A DNA stretch of 64,000 nt from CAZXEU01 sp965207385 (lineage in GTDB: Bacteria; Bacteroidota; Rhodothermia; Rhodothermales; Bin80): NCBI GenBank assembly GCA_965207385.1, contig CBDBLZ010000020.1, positions 309,888 through 373,887 of the forward strand, read 5' to 3'. The notes under the pieces are model-generated. The model was not told where the DNA came from and searched no databases. It saw only the letters and a program-made list of their open reading frames with translations. A program made the position numbers and the translations under genes. Shown here in pieces: positions 21,201 to 28,801 of the stretch. The stretch's first letter is position 1. Each line of letters begins with the position of its first letter.

Positions 21201-21494
21201 TCCCGGCGCCGCAATGGACTTGACCGCCTTTACGTCTGCGAGCGCCTCAACCTGCTCCTCGATCTTGACTATGACCGACTCCTCCACCTCCTCGGGTACT
21301 GCACCCGGATACACGATTGAGATCTCTATGGTATTGAACGGAACAACGGGCCATGACTGTCGCTCCAGCCCTCCCAATGCCACGAGGCCTGCGGCCAGTA
21401 TGCCGAACATCAGCAGGTTGGCGGCCACGCGGTTGCTCGCCATGTAGGCAATGGGCCCGCCGGGCTCCCCGTGATGGGCGTCAGTTCGATTCAT
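18300..21494 (-). CDS. RND efflux permease (AcrB/HAE1-type)
   Basis: Inner-membrane proton-driven efflux pump subunit of about 1,064 residues. It has the RND layout: a first transmembrane helix, a large periplasmic porter loop, helices 2-6, a second loop and helices 8-12. The proton-relay aspartates in transmembrane helix 4 are present (GIIVDDAIVVSEH). The ATG at 21494 was chosen because it gives MNRTDAHHGEPGGPIAYMASNRVAANLLM, a normal short cytoplasmic lead before helix 1. It works with the fusion protein encoded at 21718-22941. No outer-membrane TolC-like gene is nearby. The substrate cannot be told from sequence. Confidence 0.92.
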   Translation of the reverse strand: MNRTDAHHGEPGGPIAYMASNRVAANLLMFGILAAGLVALGGLERQSWPVVPFNTIEISIVYPGAVPEEVEESVIVKIEEQVEALADVKAVKSIAAPGLASVRVELKSGTDISEAMDEVQSAVARIQSFPSVAERPQFREMDNRTSMIRLIVYGDIPERSLKELAYQIEDELGSLPSVSQVVTTGTRAYEISIEVPLARLRALGLTLEDVAQAVRRSSLDLSAGSIETRSAEVRVRTIGQSYDQLDFEEIVVIAQTDGTAIRLGEIASVRDAFQDADLILRHQGRPAVFVEVYRGEGEQVMDVARAVHDHIAGVIAPSLPEGVGVTIWNDDSQTYSERLDLLARSGLLGLLLVFVSLALFLEIRLALWVIVGLVTSGIGALAVMLAMDLAINTISLFAFVLAIGIIVDDAIVVSEHIHLERMRGLPGIAAAIRGTRRIKKALTFAVLTSVAAFVPLLFVPGGIGEVWKALPVIIIGMLLISLVESLFVLPRHLAHLPGPDWEPTNVLDRLLSRTRGAVDRWLNRFLEGPLDRVLRFSVDYPGITVVGVIGLFVLSLSLVPAGIIPTSFAGVVEGDFVTATLEMPDGTPADRTHEVATEIEQAGRRVLERLDQQRPGDAPSLLRGVLVTVGQRPHIEGGGLEPKPTANPESNIATIEFKLLGAQQRNLSTIAVVQQWREEVGVLPYVRGIEFTGEVIDLGSPVAVVLSHPDPERLVSIADSVVEGLRSVAGVFDVRSDHAPGVGEIQLELRPEARTLGITVEELARQVRAAFFGVEATRLQRDREEVRVYARLPGEERQAITDVEGYLIRTREGRDVPISQAASMTMGTSPPSIRRQDGQRVVNVTADVDVTVISGGQANGILENTILAQLLATNPELTYSFGGEQQQQLDSLDALYRGFLLAMLAIFALLAIPLKSYLKPFIIMAIVPFGLIGVVLGHLVLGVAIGAVSFLGFFGLSGVVVNDSLVMMDFIDQRLREGADPKTAIISGAKGRFRPIFLTSVTTFLCFTPLILERAIQAQFLVPFAASLGIGIMIATALLVVLVPAMMAVYLRANSPSRVASQRA

Positions 21495-21717
21495 CGCGCG
21501 CACGCTGTACTCTTTCGAATCCGCGCCGGCGATGCAAGAGCAGCACGCCGGCATTGCGGACGGGCGTCGACGGCTCTCTCATTCGGAGTTGCCGTCCGGG
21601 GGCCGGCCGGATCAAACCCAAGTGGCCCTTCGGGCCCGGCCAGGGGACCGGCTCCGCCGCCGGTAGGCATGCGCCTTCTGCCAGAAGCTGCCGGGTGCAC
21701 ACAAGGGCGGCCCCGGC
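21495..21717. other. 223-base gap between fusion-protein and pump genes
   Basis: The fusion-protein and pump genes of one system are separated by 223 bases with no recognisable gene; the comparable gap in the second RND system (62345-62413) is 69 bases. It could hold an internal promoter, but no convincing signal is visible. Confidence 0.4.
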
Positions 21718-22941
21718 TCATGGTCCGCTACCGGATCCAGTCCGCACGGGCATGCCCTGAACGGCCACCTGAATCCCTCCGATAATGGCCTGTTCGCCTC
21801 CTTCCAGCGCACCCGTCAGGAAAGCTTCGTCGTCCGAGCGATGCAAGACGCGCACGGGAACAATGTGGACGGTGCCATTGCGCACAACCCATACTTCGTT
21901 TCCCGGCCGCAGCGCAGGCCGCCGTACCCTGAAGTAGGTATCGGAGGCAACTCCGTCAATCTCCACCTCCACGAACTTGCCTACAAGAAGGGGCGGGCCG
22001 CCCTGATCTGCGGCGGGGCTGCCGGCATCCGCATACACGGGCACGCCCGGGCCAAACGGATTCGGCACTCGCACGACCACCTCTACGGTGCGTGTACGCT
22101 CGTCCAGTGCCGCTTCTGCCCTGTCCACGTAGCCTTGCCAACCGAACCGCGCATCGGCGTAGGTGGCCACCACGCGAGCCCCCAGGCTCCTGTCGGAGCC
22201 TCCCGCCTCCAGCTGCCACAGACCCGGGATGAGCGCCATGCCGGGATCCGTCAGCGACACCACTACTTCGACCTCATCGGAAGCGTACATCCGTCCCACG
22301 CTGCGGCCGGCCGCCACGAACTGGCCTACGGCAACGGATTCATCCAGCACGACACCCGCAAACGGGGCATGGACGCTGGTGCGCGCAAGCTGCAGCTCGG
22401 CTGCCGCAAGCGTAGCCTGGTCCCGGGCCAGCGCAGCTGTGGCGGCCTCCATTTGCGGCCCCCATAGCGCCAGAGGACCGGTATCTTCGCCGGTCTCACC
22501 GCCTTGTCGCAAGGCACTGAACCGATCATACTGGGAACGCGCAATTCGCGCCTCCTCCGTAACCCGAAGCAGCTCGACCTCCTGATAGGCTACGCTTGCG
22601 CGCGCCTGCTCGACCCTTGTGCGATAGTCGGCGTCATCGATGCGAAAGAGCAGCTCGCCCGACCGCACCTTCCCTCCACTCTGGAATGCCTGAGCAACCC
22701 AAACTACCCTGCCCGCAACCTCGGCCGTGACATCTACCTCGGCCCGCGGGCGGACCGTGCCCGCTCCGTGCACGGTTATGGATCCCGTACCGGCAACCAG
22801 CGGGGCCGTCTCGGCAAACGGAACAGGCGACGGGGCGGGGCGCCGTGCAGGTTCGGGCCTTCGGGCAACCAGAACCACGGCCACAACTACGGATCCGATC
22901 AGGATGCCACCGCCGATGGCGAAGCGCTTAAGTCTGCTCAT
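21718..22941 (-). CDS. RND efflux membrane fusion protein (HlyD/AcrA family)
   Basis: A periplasmic adaptor of 407 residues with an N-terminal membrane segment (about residues 7-26, GGGILIGSVVVAVVLVA). The lipoyl-like and hairpin region includes AEVAGRVVWVAQAFQSGGKV and ARTSVHAPFAGVVLDESVAVGQFV, followed by a barrel domain. The ATG at 22941 places the anchor correctly; the longer open frame to 23076 is unlike the family. It is upstream of the pump gene on the same strand. Confidence 0.9.
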   Translation of the reverse strand: MSRLKRFAIGGGILIGSVVVAVVLVARRPEPARRPAPSPVPFAETAPLVAGTGSITVHGAGTVRPRAEVDVTAEVAGRVVWVAQAFQSGGKVRSGELLFRIDDADYRTRVEQARASVAYQEVELLRVTEEARIARSQYDRFSALRQGGETGEDTGPLALWGPQMEAATAALARDQATLAAAELQLARTSVHAPFAGVVLDESVAVGQFVAAGRSVGRMYASDEVEVVVSLTDPGMALIPGLWQLEAGGSDRSLGARVVATYADARFGWQGYVDRAEAALDERTRTVEVVVRVPNPFGPGVPVYADAGSPAADQGGPPLLVGKFVEVEIDGVASDTYFRVRRPALRPGNEVWVVRNGTVHIVPVRVLHRSDDEAFLTGALEGGEQAIIGGIQVAVQGMPVRTGSGSGP

Positions 22942-23964
22942 ATGTTCCGCGATTGCGCGGCCTGCCTTTCGATTTGTCTGTGCTTGGGCTACATACCACC
23001 AGATCCCGCAAGCGGGCGCAAGACCGTAGGCACCGCGCCTTCTGTGCGACGATTCGAGGCAGCCGCCGCGCGCCATGAATGCATCTGTGGACCAGTCGCC
23101 GGCGCGACGCGCGTCAAGGGCCGTGTTTTGAATGTACGCATGCTCGCCGCGGTTCTAACGAATGCCGGTTTTGCCGGGGCGGGCTGTTGTGTGTACAGGG
23201 CCCTTGCGGGTCCGGGCATCGTCAACGGGCCAGGGATCGCCAAGAGAAGGGGGCTGGCCTTCCAGGCGGCAAATCGGCTCGGATGACGCAGCGAAACAGG
23301 TCCGGCCAACGTACGGCTTCCAGATCTGTCGCAGCACCATAGGGAATCATTCCCGGAGGCCTCGCTGGAGCCGCATCCGCGCGCTTCCATCCCAGGCGGG
23401 AGTATTTCGGCGCTGGAGTTCAGCAACGCGGGCGGGTATCCGAAGCTCATGGACAGTCTGTAGACCAGGGACAATTATCAAATCCCAGCCGCCTCGCGGG
23501 CCGGGCATCCCGAAGCGGAATATGGCAGTTAGACGGTGCATTCCGCAGCGGCATCCGCCCAGTTCGAACTAACGGCATGCAGTTTTCTCAATGCCCTAAT
23601 ATAATTGTAGCCCGGTCAGAATTGCATTCGCCGCCGCGACATCAGCAGGTAGTCTCCTGCATTCCCGCCTGTTCTCCCGAAGTCAAGGATCTGCGGGCCT
23701 GGGGGCATGATGCAATCATAAGATTTCGACGATATCCCTGTGCGAATCGCTGCTGACCGCGCCCAATCGCCTCTCGCAAGACCACGGCCTGGCAGGAGTG
23801 CCAGCCAGTGGCCCGGTTCATTCTCCGCTCCGCGGATACAGGGCCTGACTTAGCATGATATGTGTTTGCGCTGCGGCATAGTGGTGAGGGCACGTAGCGA
23901 GCCTATTGCTTCGCTGATTCCGCCTTCTGCACGATTGCCGAGCGTCTGCGTCGGCGATCCCGGC
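22942..23964. other. Gene-free kilobase next to SMT-like gene
   Basis: About 1,023 bases between the fusion-protein gene and the methyltransferase gene. Open frames on both strands give arginine/proline/alanine-rich products with no family motifs, and none has a convincing start context. A perfect TATAAT occurs at 23600-23605 in an A/T-rich patch, but no matching upstream element is clear. It may be decayed coding DNA or an insertion boundary. Confidence 0.5.
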
Positions 23965-23973
23965 TTATCCGGG
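23959..23973. terminator. Short hairpin overlapping the SMT-like stop codon
   Basis: CCCGG and CCGGG flank five bases (cttat) that contain the stop codon of the methyltransferase gene. Only 5 bp of stem, so support is weak, but a hairpin straddling a stop codon is also seen at 46373. Confidence 0.2.
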
Positions 23974-25026
23974 CTTGCGGGCCAGGAAGCAATAGAGCGG
24001 GGTGAATACTCCTGTCTTGCCGCCTGCGACATAGGCATCGGCTGTTCGATCCATCAGCCGGACGACCGCCGTGGAACCCCTCGGAAATACCTTGAATACC
24101 TCCGCCATCCGCAATCCGCCGATCATCGCCTTGCGGCCCAGTGGCGTCCTGCGAAACGCATTACGCAATGTCCCGCTTTGTCCCTCCATGGGCTGGTACC
24201 ATGGCGTACCCGTGCCGTCCCGGGCTCCCCGGTCCAACGCTTCGACAACCTGGAACCCGACAGCCTCCAGCGCGCGATTCACCTCCGCGAATGTGGCGAT
24301 GCGATTCAGGGCGATTCCAAGCATGAGTTCATCCTTTACGGCCTGGTGATGGCTGTTGTCGGGATCAAACTTGTTCGTCATGCACATTTCCTGGCCCCAG
24401 AAAAGGGCTCCGGGCTTTAGTACGCGAAAAATCTCGGCAAACGCGCCTTGCTTGTCGGGCGCGTGGCATGTCGACTCGATCGCGTAACCCGCATCGCACG
24501 AGCTGTCCTCAAGGGTGCTCATGTCCATGAAGTTGCACTTCACGTATTCGGCCAGGCGGTCGAGTCCCGCCTCGACGTTCCGTCGCCTGGCTTTCTCCAG
24601 TTGCTGTTCGTTGTTGTTGACGCAAACAACGCTGGCACCGGACTCGCGAGCGACGCGCCGCATCGGACCGCCCACGCCGCAGCCCACATCAACGACCCGC
24701 ATCCCCTCGCACAACTCCAGCTTTTCGATCATCAGGCGCTGATGGCGGATGATAGATTCCTCCAGCGTCTCTGCCGGCGTCAGTGGCGCGAAATGCAGCG
24801 ACTCGTTCCACCCGTATTCCATGAACTCGCCACACAGATCGTAATAATTGTTGACCGTGTCGGCGTGGTCGTAGGCACTGCCGTCGGCCCCGGCCCGCTT
24901 TTTGCTCTCGATCCAGTTGCCAAATCGTGCCACACGAGCCGTGACATTCCAGCCCCTGTATGAATTCCACAGGGACTTGGACAGGTTGGACAGGTTGGAC
25001 TGCTCCGTGCCGCGAGTATGTCTCAT
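23965..25026 (-). CDS. Sterol C-24 methyltransferase homologue (Erg6/SMT family)
   Basis: A 353-residue SAM-dependent methyltransferase matching eukaryotic Erg6/SMT along nearly its whole length. SMT signatures seen: YGWNESLHFA at residues 71-80 (substrate region I), VDVGCGVGGP at 112-121 (SAM motif I), YAIESTCHAP at 181-190 (the SMT-specific region), and the C-terminal FTPLYCFLARKP at about 341-352 typical of the sterol methyltransferase C-terminal domain. The family adds a methyl group to the C-24 double bond of the sterol side chain. The N-terminal 50 residues are less conserved. It is divergently oriented to the Rieske/oxidase/P450 genes across a 1.1-kb gap. Substrate is inferred; a related methyltransferase acting on another isoprenoid (as tocopherol or glycine-sarcosine enzymes do) is less likely given the CHAP block and C-terminal domain. 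Confidence 0.85.
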   Translation of the reverse strand: MRHTRGTEQSNLSNLSKSLWNSYRGWNVTARVARFGNWIESKKRAGADGSAYDHADTVNNYYDLCGEFMEYGWNESLHFAPLTPAETLEESIIRHQRLMIEKLELCEGMRVVDVGCGVGGPMRRVARESGASVVCVNNNEQQLEKARRRNVEAGLDRLAEYVKCNFMDMSTLEDSSCDAGYAIESTCHAPDKQGAFAEIFRVLKPGALFWGQEMCMTNKFDPDNSHHQAVKDELMLGIALNRIATFAEVNRALEAVGFQVVEALDRGARDGTGTPWYQPMEGQSGTLRNAFRRTPLGRKAMIGGLRMAEVFKVFPRGSTAVVRLMDRTADAYVAGGKTGVFTPLYCFLARKPG

Positions 25027-26113
25027 CGGTTTTTCAGACCTGCTTCAGATTCGGGACTGAGAACTAATTCTAAGCGATACGCACCACGAGGGTGAATAGA
25101 GGGGCCGACAACATCGCCAGCGCAGGCATGTTTGCAGCCGGGCCAGATTCAGTCGGTATCCGGCGCTGGGACGGGTTTGAGCTGGACTCAAGATACTGCT
25201 TCGCAGCACAGTCTGACAGGCCCTGCTGGAGCTTTGGCAGGTGCTCTGCGCACCGTTGAGCCCATAACCAGGGATCGGTCTCCCAGGTGGCCATCGCGAC
25301 CCGCCGTCGAAGCTGGTCCTTTGCTTGATCCGGCGCGTTCTCTTTCCGAGGTAGCAATGGAGGTACCAGGTATCGTTGGTGGCTGCAGACGGCGTCCCAT
25401 CCGGCCCGTTGCGTCCACTGGAGCCTTGCCTGCGGCAAGTGATAGCTGTGCAGCTCTTGCCTCCGTGCCGGCCGGCTCCGCGTGCGGCTCCCGCTGGACA
25501 TTGGAATCCAGGCTGCACGACGGGTTCTGAGCCAGCCGGTTGAAGTTCTCCGGGATTTGGCATTACAGCAGACGACCGCAGGGGCTCGCCTCGCAGAGTC
25601 CCGGATCGAGCTGCGCAAGATCATCTGACAAATCCATGGGCGCTAATCGACGGCTCGCGCGAGAGGTTCAGAAAACCCCGAATCGATTACGATGCACTAT
25701 CGCCGGATTTCAACTGAATCCGGCGCCACGCCGGCCTGGAATCCACCCAGGAGATGAAGCGGGCATTCACTTACATGAAGGCGGCCAGAAGTACTTTCTC
25801 TCACACGTTGGTGCAGCGTAATCGTGACGCGAACTTATTGAAGAACCAATTTTTACATTGCAGTGCCGCGCATTCCAAATAGCGGCTCAATGGCCTGGCG
25901 CAGCACTGAGAGTACTCTCGCGTGGAGAGGCCGCGACAGCGTAGGAACTGGGATGCTTCGTCGTTTCCGCATAATGCTGCCCACTTTCTCCGGGAAGAAT
26001 CTGCCGCCACCTACCCCGGGACCTGGATCCGCACAGGATTGGTTGCAATGCTGCATCCAATCGTAAATCCACTACCTTGAACGGGTACGCAAATCATTCT
26101 CGGCCACCAGTCC
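25027..26113. other. Gene-free 1.1-kb stretch between divergent SMT-like and Rieske genes
   Basis: No recognisable gene in 1,087 bases. Two overlapping minus-strand frames (25045-25563 and 25070-25624) are open for over 170 codons, but their products are arginine/serine-rich without motifs, and neither has a codon pattern like neighbouring genes. The interval must hold the promoters of the divergent methyltransferase and Rieske genes and contains the hairpin at 25701-25725. Confidence 0.5.
25701..25725. repeat. Perfect 9-bp inverted repeat with 7-base spacer
   Basis: CGCCGGATT and AATCCGGCG are exact reverse complements separated by tcaactg. It lies in the intergenic region upstream of the Rieske gene, 389 bases from its start. 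It could be a transcript-end hairpin of a lost gene or a dyad bound by a regulator. Confidence 0.35.
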
Positions 26114-27178
26114 ATGGAATCCAGCAACGATACTCCCTCCGCAGTTTCCGATTCGCGTTCCCGGCGCATGCCTCAATCGACGCTCCCTCCGTTTCCGGAG
26201 GGCTGGTATTTCGTAACCAGCCACAAGTCCTTGCTAAAGAAAAGAATCATCCAGAAGACCTGGATGGGAGAGAACATTGTCATCTGGTGCAACGACGAAG
26301 GTCGCGTTTGCGTGGCGGAGGCCACCTGTCCGCACATGGGTGCCGACTTGAGTCCTTCCTCGGGAGGTACGGTTCAGGACGGCTGCCTCGTCTGCCCTTT
26401 TCACGGCTTCGAATTCGATGTAAACGGAACCTGTGTTGCCACCCCATATGCTCCTGCACCAAAAGCCACGCGGCTTCGCGTGTTTGAGACCCGGCACGTC
26501 CTGGACATGGTATTCGCCTGGTGGGGAATCGGCGGACGTCCGCCACAGTGGAGTCTTCCTGAGGATCCTGAGACTGGTGAAGAATGGACAGAACTGGGCT
26601 TTCGGACCCTCCGTTTTGCGGGACACCCCCAGGAAACGACCGAGAATTCCGTGGACCTGGCGCATCTCAGATACGTGCACGGATACGACAGCGTCAACAG
26701 GACCGATCCGTTGACCATTGATGGCGCGCACCTCAAGAGCAGCTTCCTGTTCACGCGTCCCCAGAGCATCGCCGGCATCAGGAAAATCGTGTTCGATGTC
26801 GCCGCATGCGCGCATATTCACGGGTTGGGGTATTCGTATGTGGAGATACACGATCGCTATATAGGCATGCACGCGCGGCTGTGGGTGCTGGCTACGCCTG
26901 TCGATGGCAAAGAAATCAACATGGTGCTGGCAAGCCAGGTCAAGCTGATTCGCCGCCCGCAGCGGGCCATCGTCGGAATGAAGTTTCTCCCCGTCAGGCT
27001 CCGGACCAATCTCATGCGCAACATCATCCTGAATTATCAAAAGCATGACGTAGTCCAGGATGTGGTAATCTGGAAGTATAAGCGCTACGTGCCCCAGCCG
27101 AGACTGTGCCGATCTGACGGTGAAATAGGGCGATTCCGTCGCTACTGCCGGCAGTTTTATCCGGAGCCCCCTGGCTGA
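26114..27178 (+). CDS. Rieske non-heme iron oxygenase, possible sterol/steroid oxygenase
   Basis: A 354-residue oxygenase alpha-subunit-type protein. The Rieske [2Fe-2S] ligands are C72/H74 (CPH) and C94/H97 (CPFH); the mononuclear iron site is D181, H184 and H189 in DLAHLRYVH. The layout resembles Rieske enzymes acting on sterols and steroids (cholesterol 7-desaturase DAF-36/Neverland, 3-ketosteroid 9-alpha-hydroxylase KshA, bacterial C-4 demethylation enzyme SdmA), but the family is broad and the reaction cannot be read from sequence. Its genetic neighbours point to a lipid substrate. No reductase or ferredoxin partner is encoded nearby. It is first of three + strand genes with gaps of 88 and 122 bases. 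Confidence 0.85.
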   Translation: MESSNDTPSAVSDSRSRRMPQSTLPPFPEGWYFVTSHKSLLKKRIIQKTWMGENIVIWCNDEGRVCVAEATCPHMGADLSPSSGGTVQDGCLVCPFHGFEFDVNGTCVATPYAPAPKATRLRVFETRHVLDMVFAWWGIGGRPPQWSLPEDPETGEEWTELGFRTLRFAGHPQETTENSVDLAHLRYVHGYDSVNRTDPLTIDGAHLKSSFLFTRPQSIAGIRKIVFDVAACAHIHGLGYSYVEIHDRYIGMHARLWVLATPVDGKEINMVLASQVKLIRRPQRAIVGMKFLPVRLRTNLMRNIILNYQKHDVVQDVVIWKYKRYVPQPRLCRSDGEIGRFRRYCRQFYPEPPG

Positions 27179-27266
27179 GTAATAAGCTCGGCAGCCCTCG
27201 CGCGCCGGGCATCGCTCCGGGGACGGACCGACCGCCCTGTTGAGTTACACACTTGCGCAGGCGCCC

Positions 27267-28679
27267 ATGGCTAGAGCGGGATCCCAGAGCCCCGGCCAGG
27301 GAGTGAGGCCGCGTGCATCACGGCCCAGGAGGGTGGCCATTATCGGCGGCGGCGTATCGGGACTCGCCACGGCCTGGGCACTGGCTCGCCATCCGGACCG
27401 ATTCGATTTTCGGCTGTACGAAGCCCAGCCTCGAGTTGGCGGCAATGCTATTACCGCCGATATGCCGCAAGCCGACGGTACCCAGATACCGTTCGACGTT
27501 TCGGTGACCGCGTGCATCCCGTCGGTCTACCATCATATCCTTCTGTTCATGCAGCGCCACGGCATTGACCTGGTCGATACCAGGTTCAGCTATAGCGTAC
27601 GGTACCGAGGCCAGATATACGCGCACGATCTCGACTCAGAGATCCGAAGGCAGCTGCAGCCGGAAATCGCAAGATTCCAGAAGCTCCTTCGCCGTCTCCA
27701 GTGGTTCGGGCGACTGAATCATACCCGGTCAACCCTGCTCAATGCGCTTAACCCGTTCAATTACCTCACCATGGGCACCGTGCTCAATCTGGGCAGGTTT
27801 TCGGGGGCCTTCCGGTACAAGGTGCTGAAGCCCATGTTCGTCAACTTCCTTATGGCGACGAACGTCTTTGACATGCCGGCGTCCCTCTTTTGCCGGTACC
27901 TGGAGTTCTTTGACATCGAGCGCGCCACGCCGATGCAGACCTGGGATCGGGGCACGCGGCGCATATACGAAAAGATGACGGAGCCATTTCGGGACCGGAT
28001 TTACCTGAGCCGACCCGTGCGCAGCGTACATCGAAGCAAGAGCGAGGTACTGGTCGAGGACGAAGAGGGAACGACCCAATCGTACGATGAAGTGGTATTT
28101 GCGTGCACGGCGAACCAGACGCTGATGATGCTGGACAGGCCGACCTTCCTGGAGAGCTGGATCCTGTCGTCAGTGCGCTACGAGAGCGAGCTGCACAACC
28201 ACGCAGTCGTGCATTCGGACGGCTCCATTGTGCCAGACAACGAGGCCAGGCCCCTGGCGACGCGAAGCACCTACATGGAGCAGTACGGCGTCCGGCCCGA
28301 CAACTACGAGATCACTTACATCATGCACAACCAGCAGCCTTGGGCGGCCAGCTCGGACAGACCGTGCCTTGTAACCTATAACCCGAACCACACAATCGAC
28401 GAGGACAAGATCATCCAGAAATGGTGGTTTCAGCACATCGTCCACAATGTTCGCCACGTTGCGATACTTGTACCTCTGTTCCGCTATATCCAGGGCAAGA
28501 GGCGCTCGCGGCACTGCGGAGCCCACACGCTGATCAACAGCCAGGAGACCTGCTTCGTATCCGGCCTCGTAACGGCGCGGCAGATGGGAGCGGATTACCC
28601 GTTCAAGGATTCTGAAGCCCGAAAGTGGTTCAACTTCTATGGACGCATGATGTACGGATTGCGCTTCAAGAGGGCTTGA
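27267..28679 (+). CDS. FAD-dependent amine-oxidase-like oxidoreductase (COG2907-like)
   Basis: A 470-residue flavoprotein with an N-terminal Rossmann motif (VAIIGGGVSGLATAWAL, about residues 23-39) and the glutamate-containing YEAQPRVGGNA strand that binds FAD ribose. The C-terminal FAD-contact segment FVSGLVTARQMGADYPF is near the end. Overall it resembles the COG2907 group of predicted NAD/FAD-binding proteins, which often neighbour cyclopropane-fatty-acyl-phospholipid synthases; here the neighbour is an SMT-type methyltransferase. Related flavoproteins (phytoene desaturases, amine oxidases) remove hydride from lipid or amine substrates, so a desaturation or saturation step on the pathway lipid is plausible but unproven. 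The ATG at 27267 is preferred over the upstream TTG at 27240. Confidence 0.8.
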   Translation: MARAGSQSPGQGVRPRASRPRRVAIIGGGVSGLATAWALARHPDRFDFRLYEAQPRVGGNAITADMPQADGTQIPFDVSVTACIPSVYHHILLFMQRHGIDLVDTRFSYSVRYRGQIYAHDLDSEIRRQLQPEIARFQKLLRRLQWFGRLNHTRSTLLNALNPFNYLTMGTVLNLGRFSGAFRYKVLKPMFVNFLMATNVFDMPASLFCRYLEFFDIERATPMQTWDRGTRRIYEKMTEPFRDRIYLSRPVRSVHRSKSEVLVEDEEGTTQSYDEVVFACTANQTLMMLDRPTFLESWILSSVRYESELHNHAVVHSDGSIVPDNEARPLATRSTYMEQYGVRPDNYEITYIMHNQQPWAASSDRPCLVTYNPNHTIDEDKIIQKWWFQHIVHNVRHVAILVPLFRYIQGKRRSRHCGAHTLINSQETCFVSGLVTARQMGADYPFKDSEARKWFNFYGRMMYGLRFKRA

Positions 28680-28801
28680 ACCGTCGTCGCACAGGGGCGT
28701 AAAGAGGTAATAGCTGAGTAATGGCTCACTAGGGCTGTGACTCCCGTCGCCGTACAGCGCTTTTTCCGCGACGAATACGTTAGCCACAAGCCGAGGTTGA
28801 C

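Noticed and set aside
23597..23606. Perfect TATAAT in an A/T-rich patch of the gene-free region
   Set aside because: No convincing upstream element at the right distance and no gene downstream on that strand within reach; could be chance in an A/T-rich spot.
25045..25624. Overlapping minus-strand open frames of 172 and 184 codons, considered as a transposase remnant
   Set aside because: No DDE or HUH motif, no terminal inverted repeats and no target duplication could be seen.
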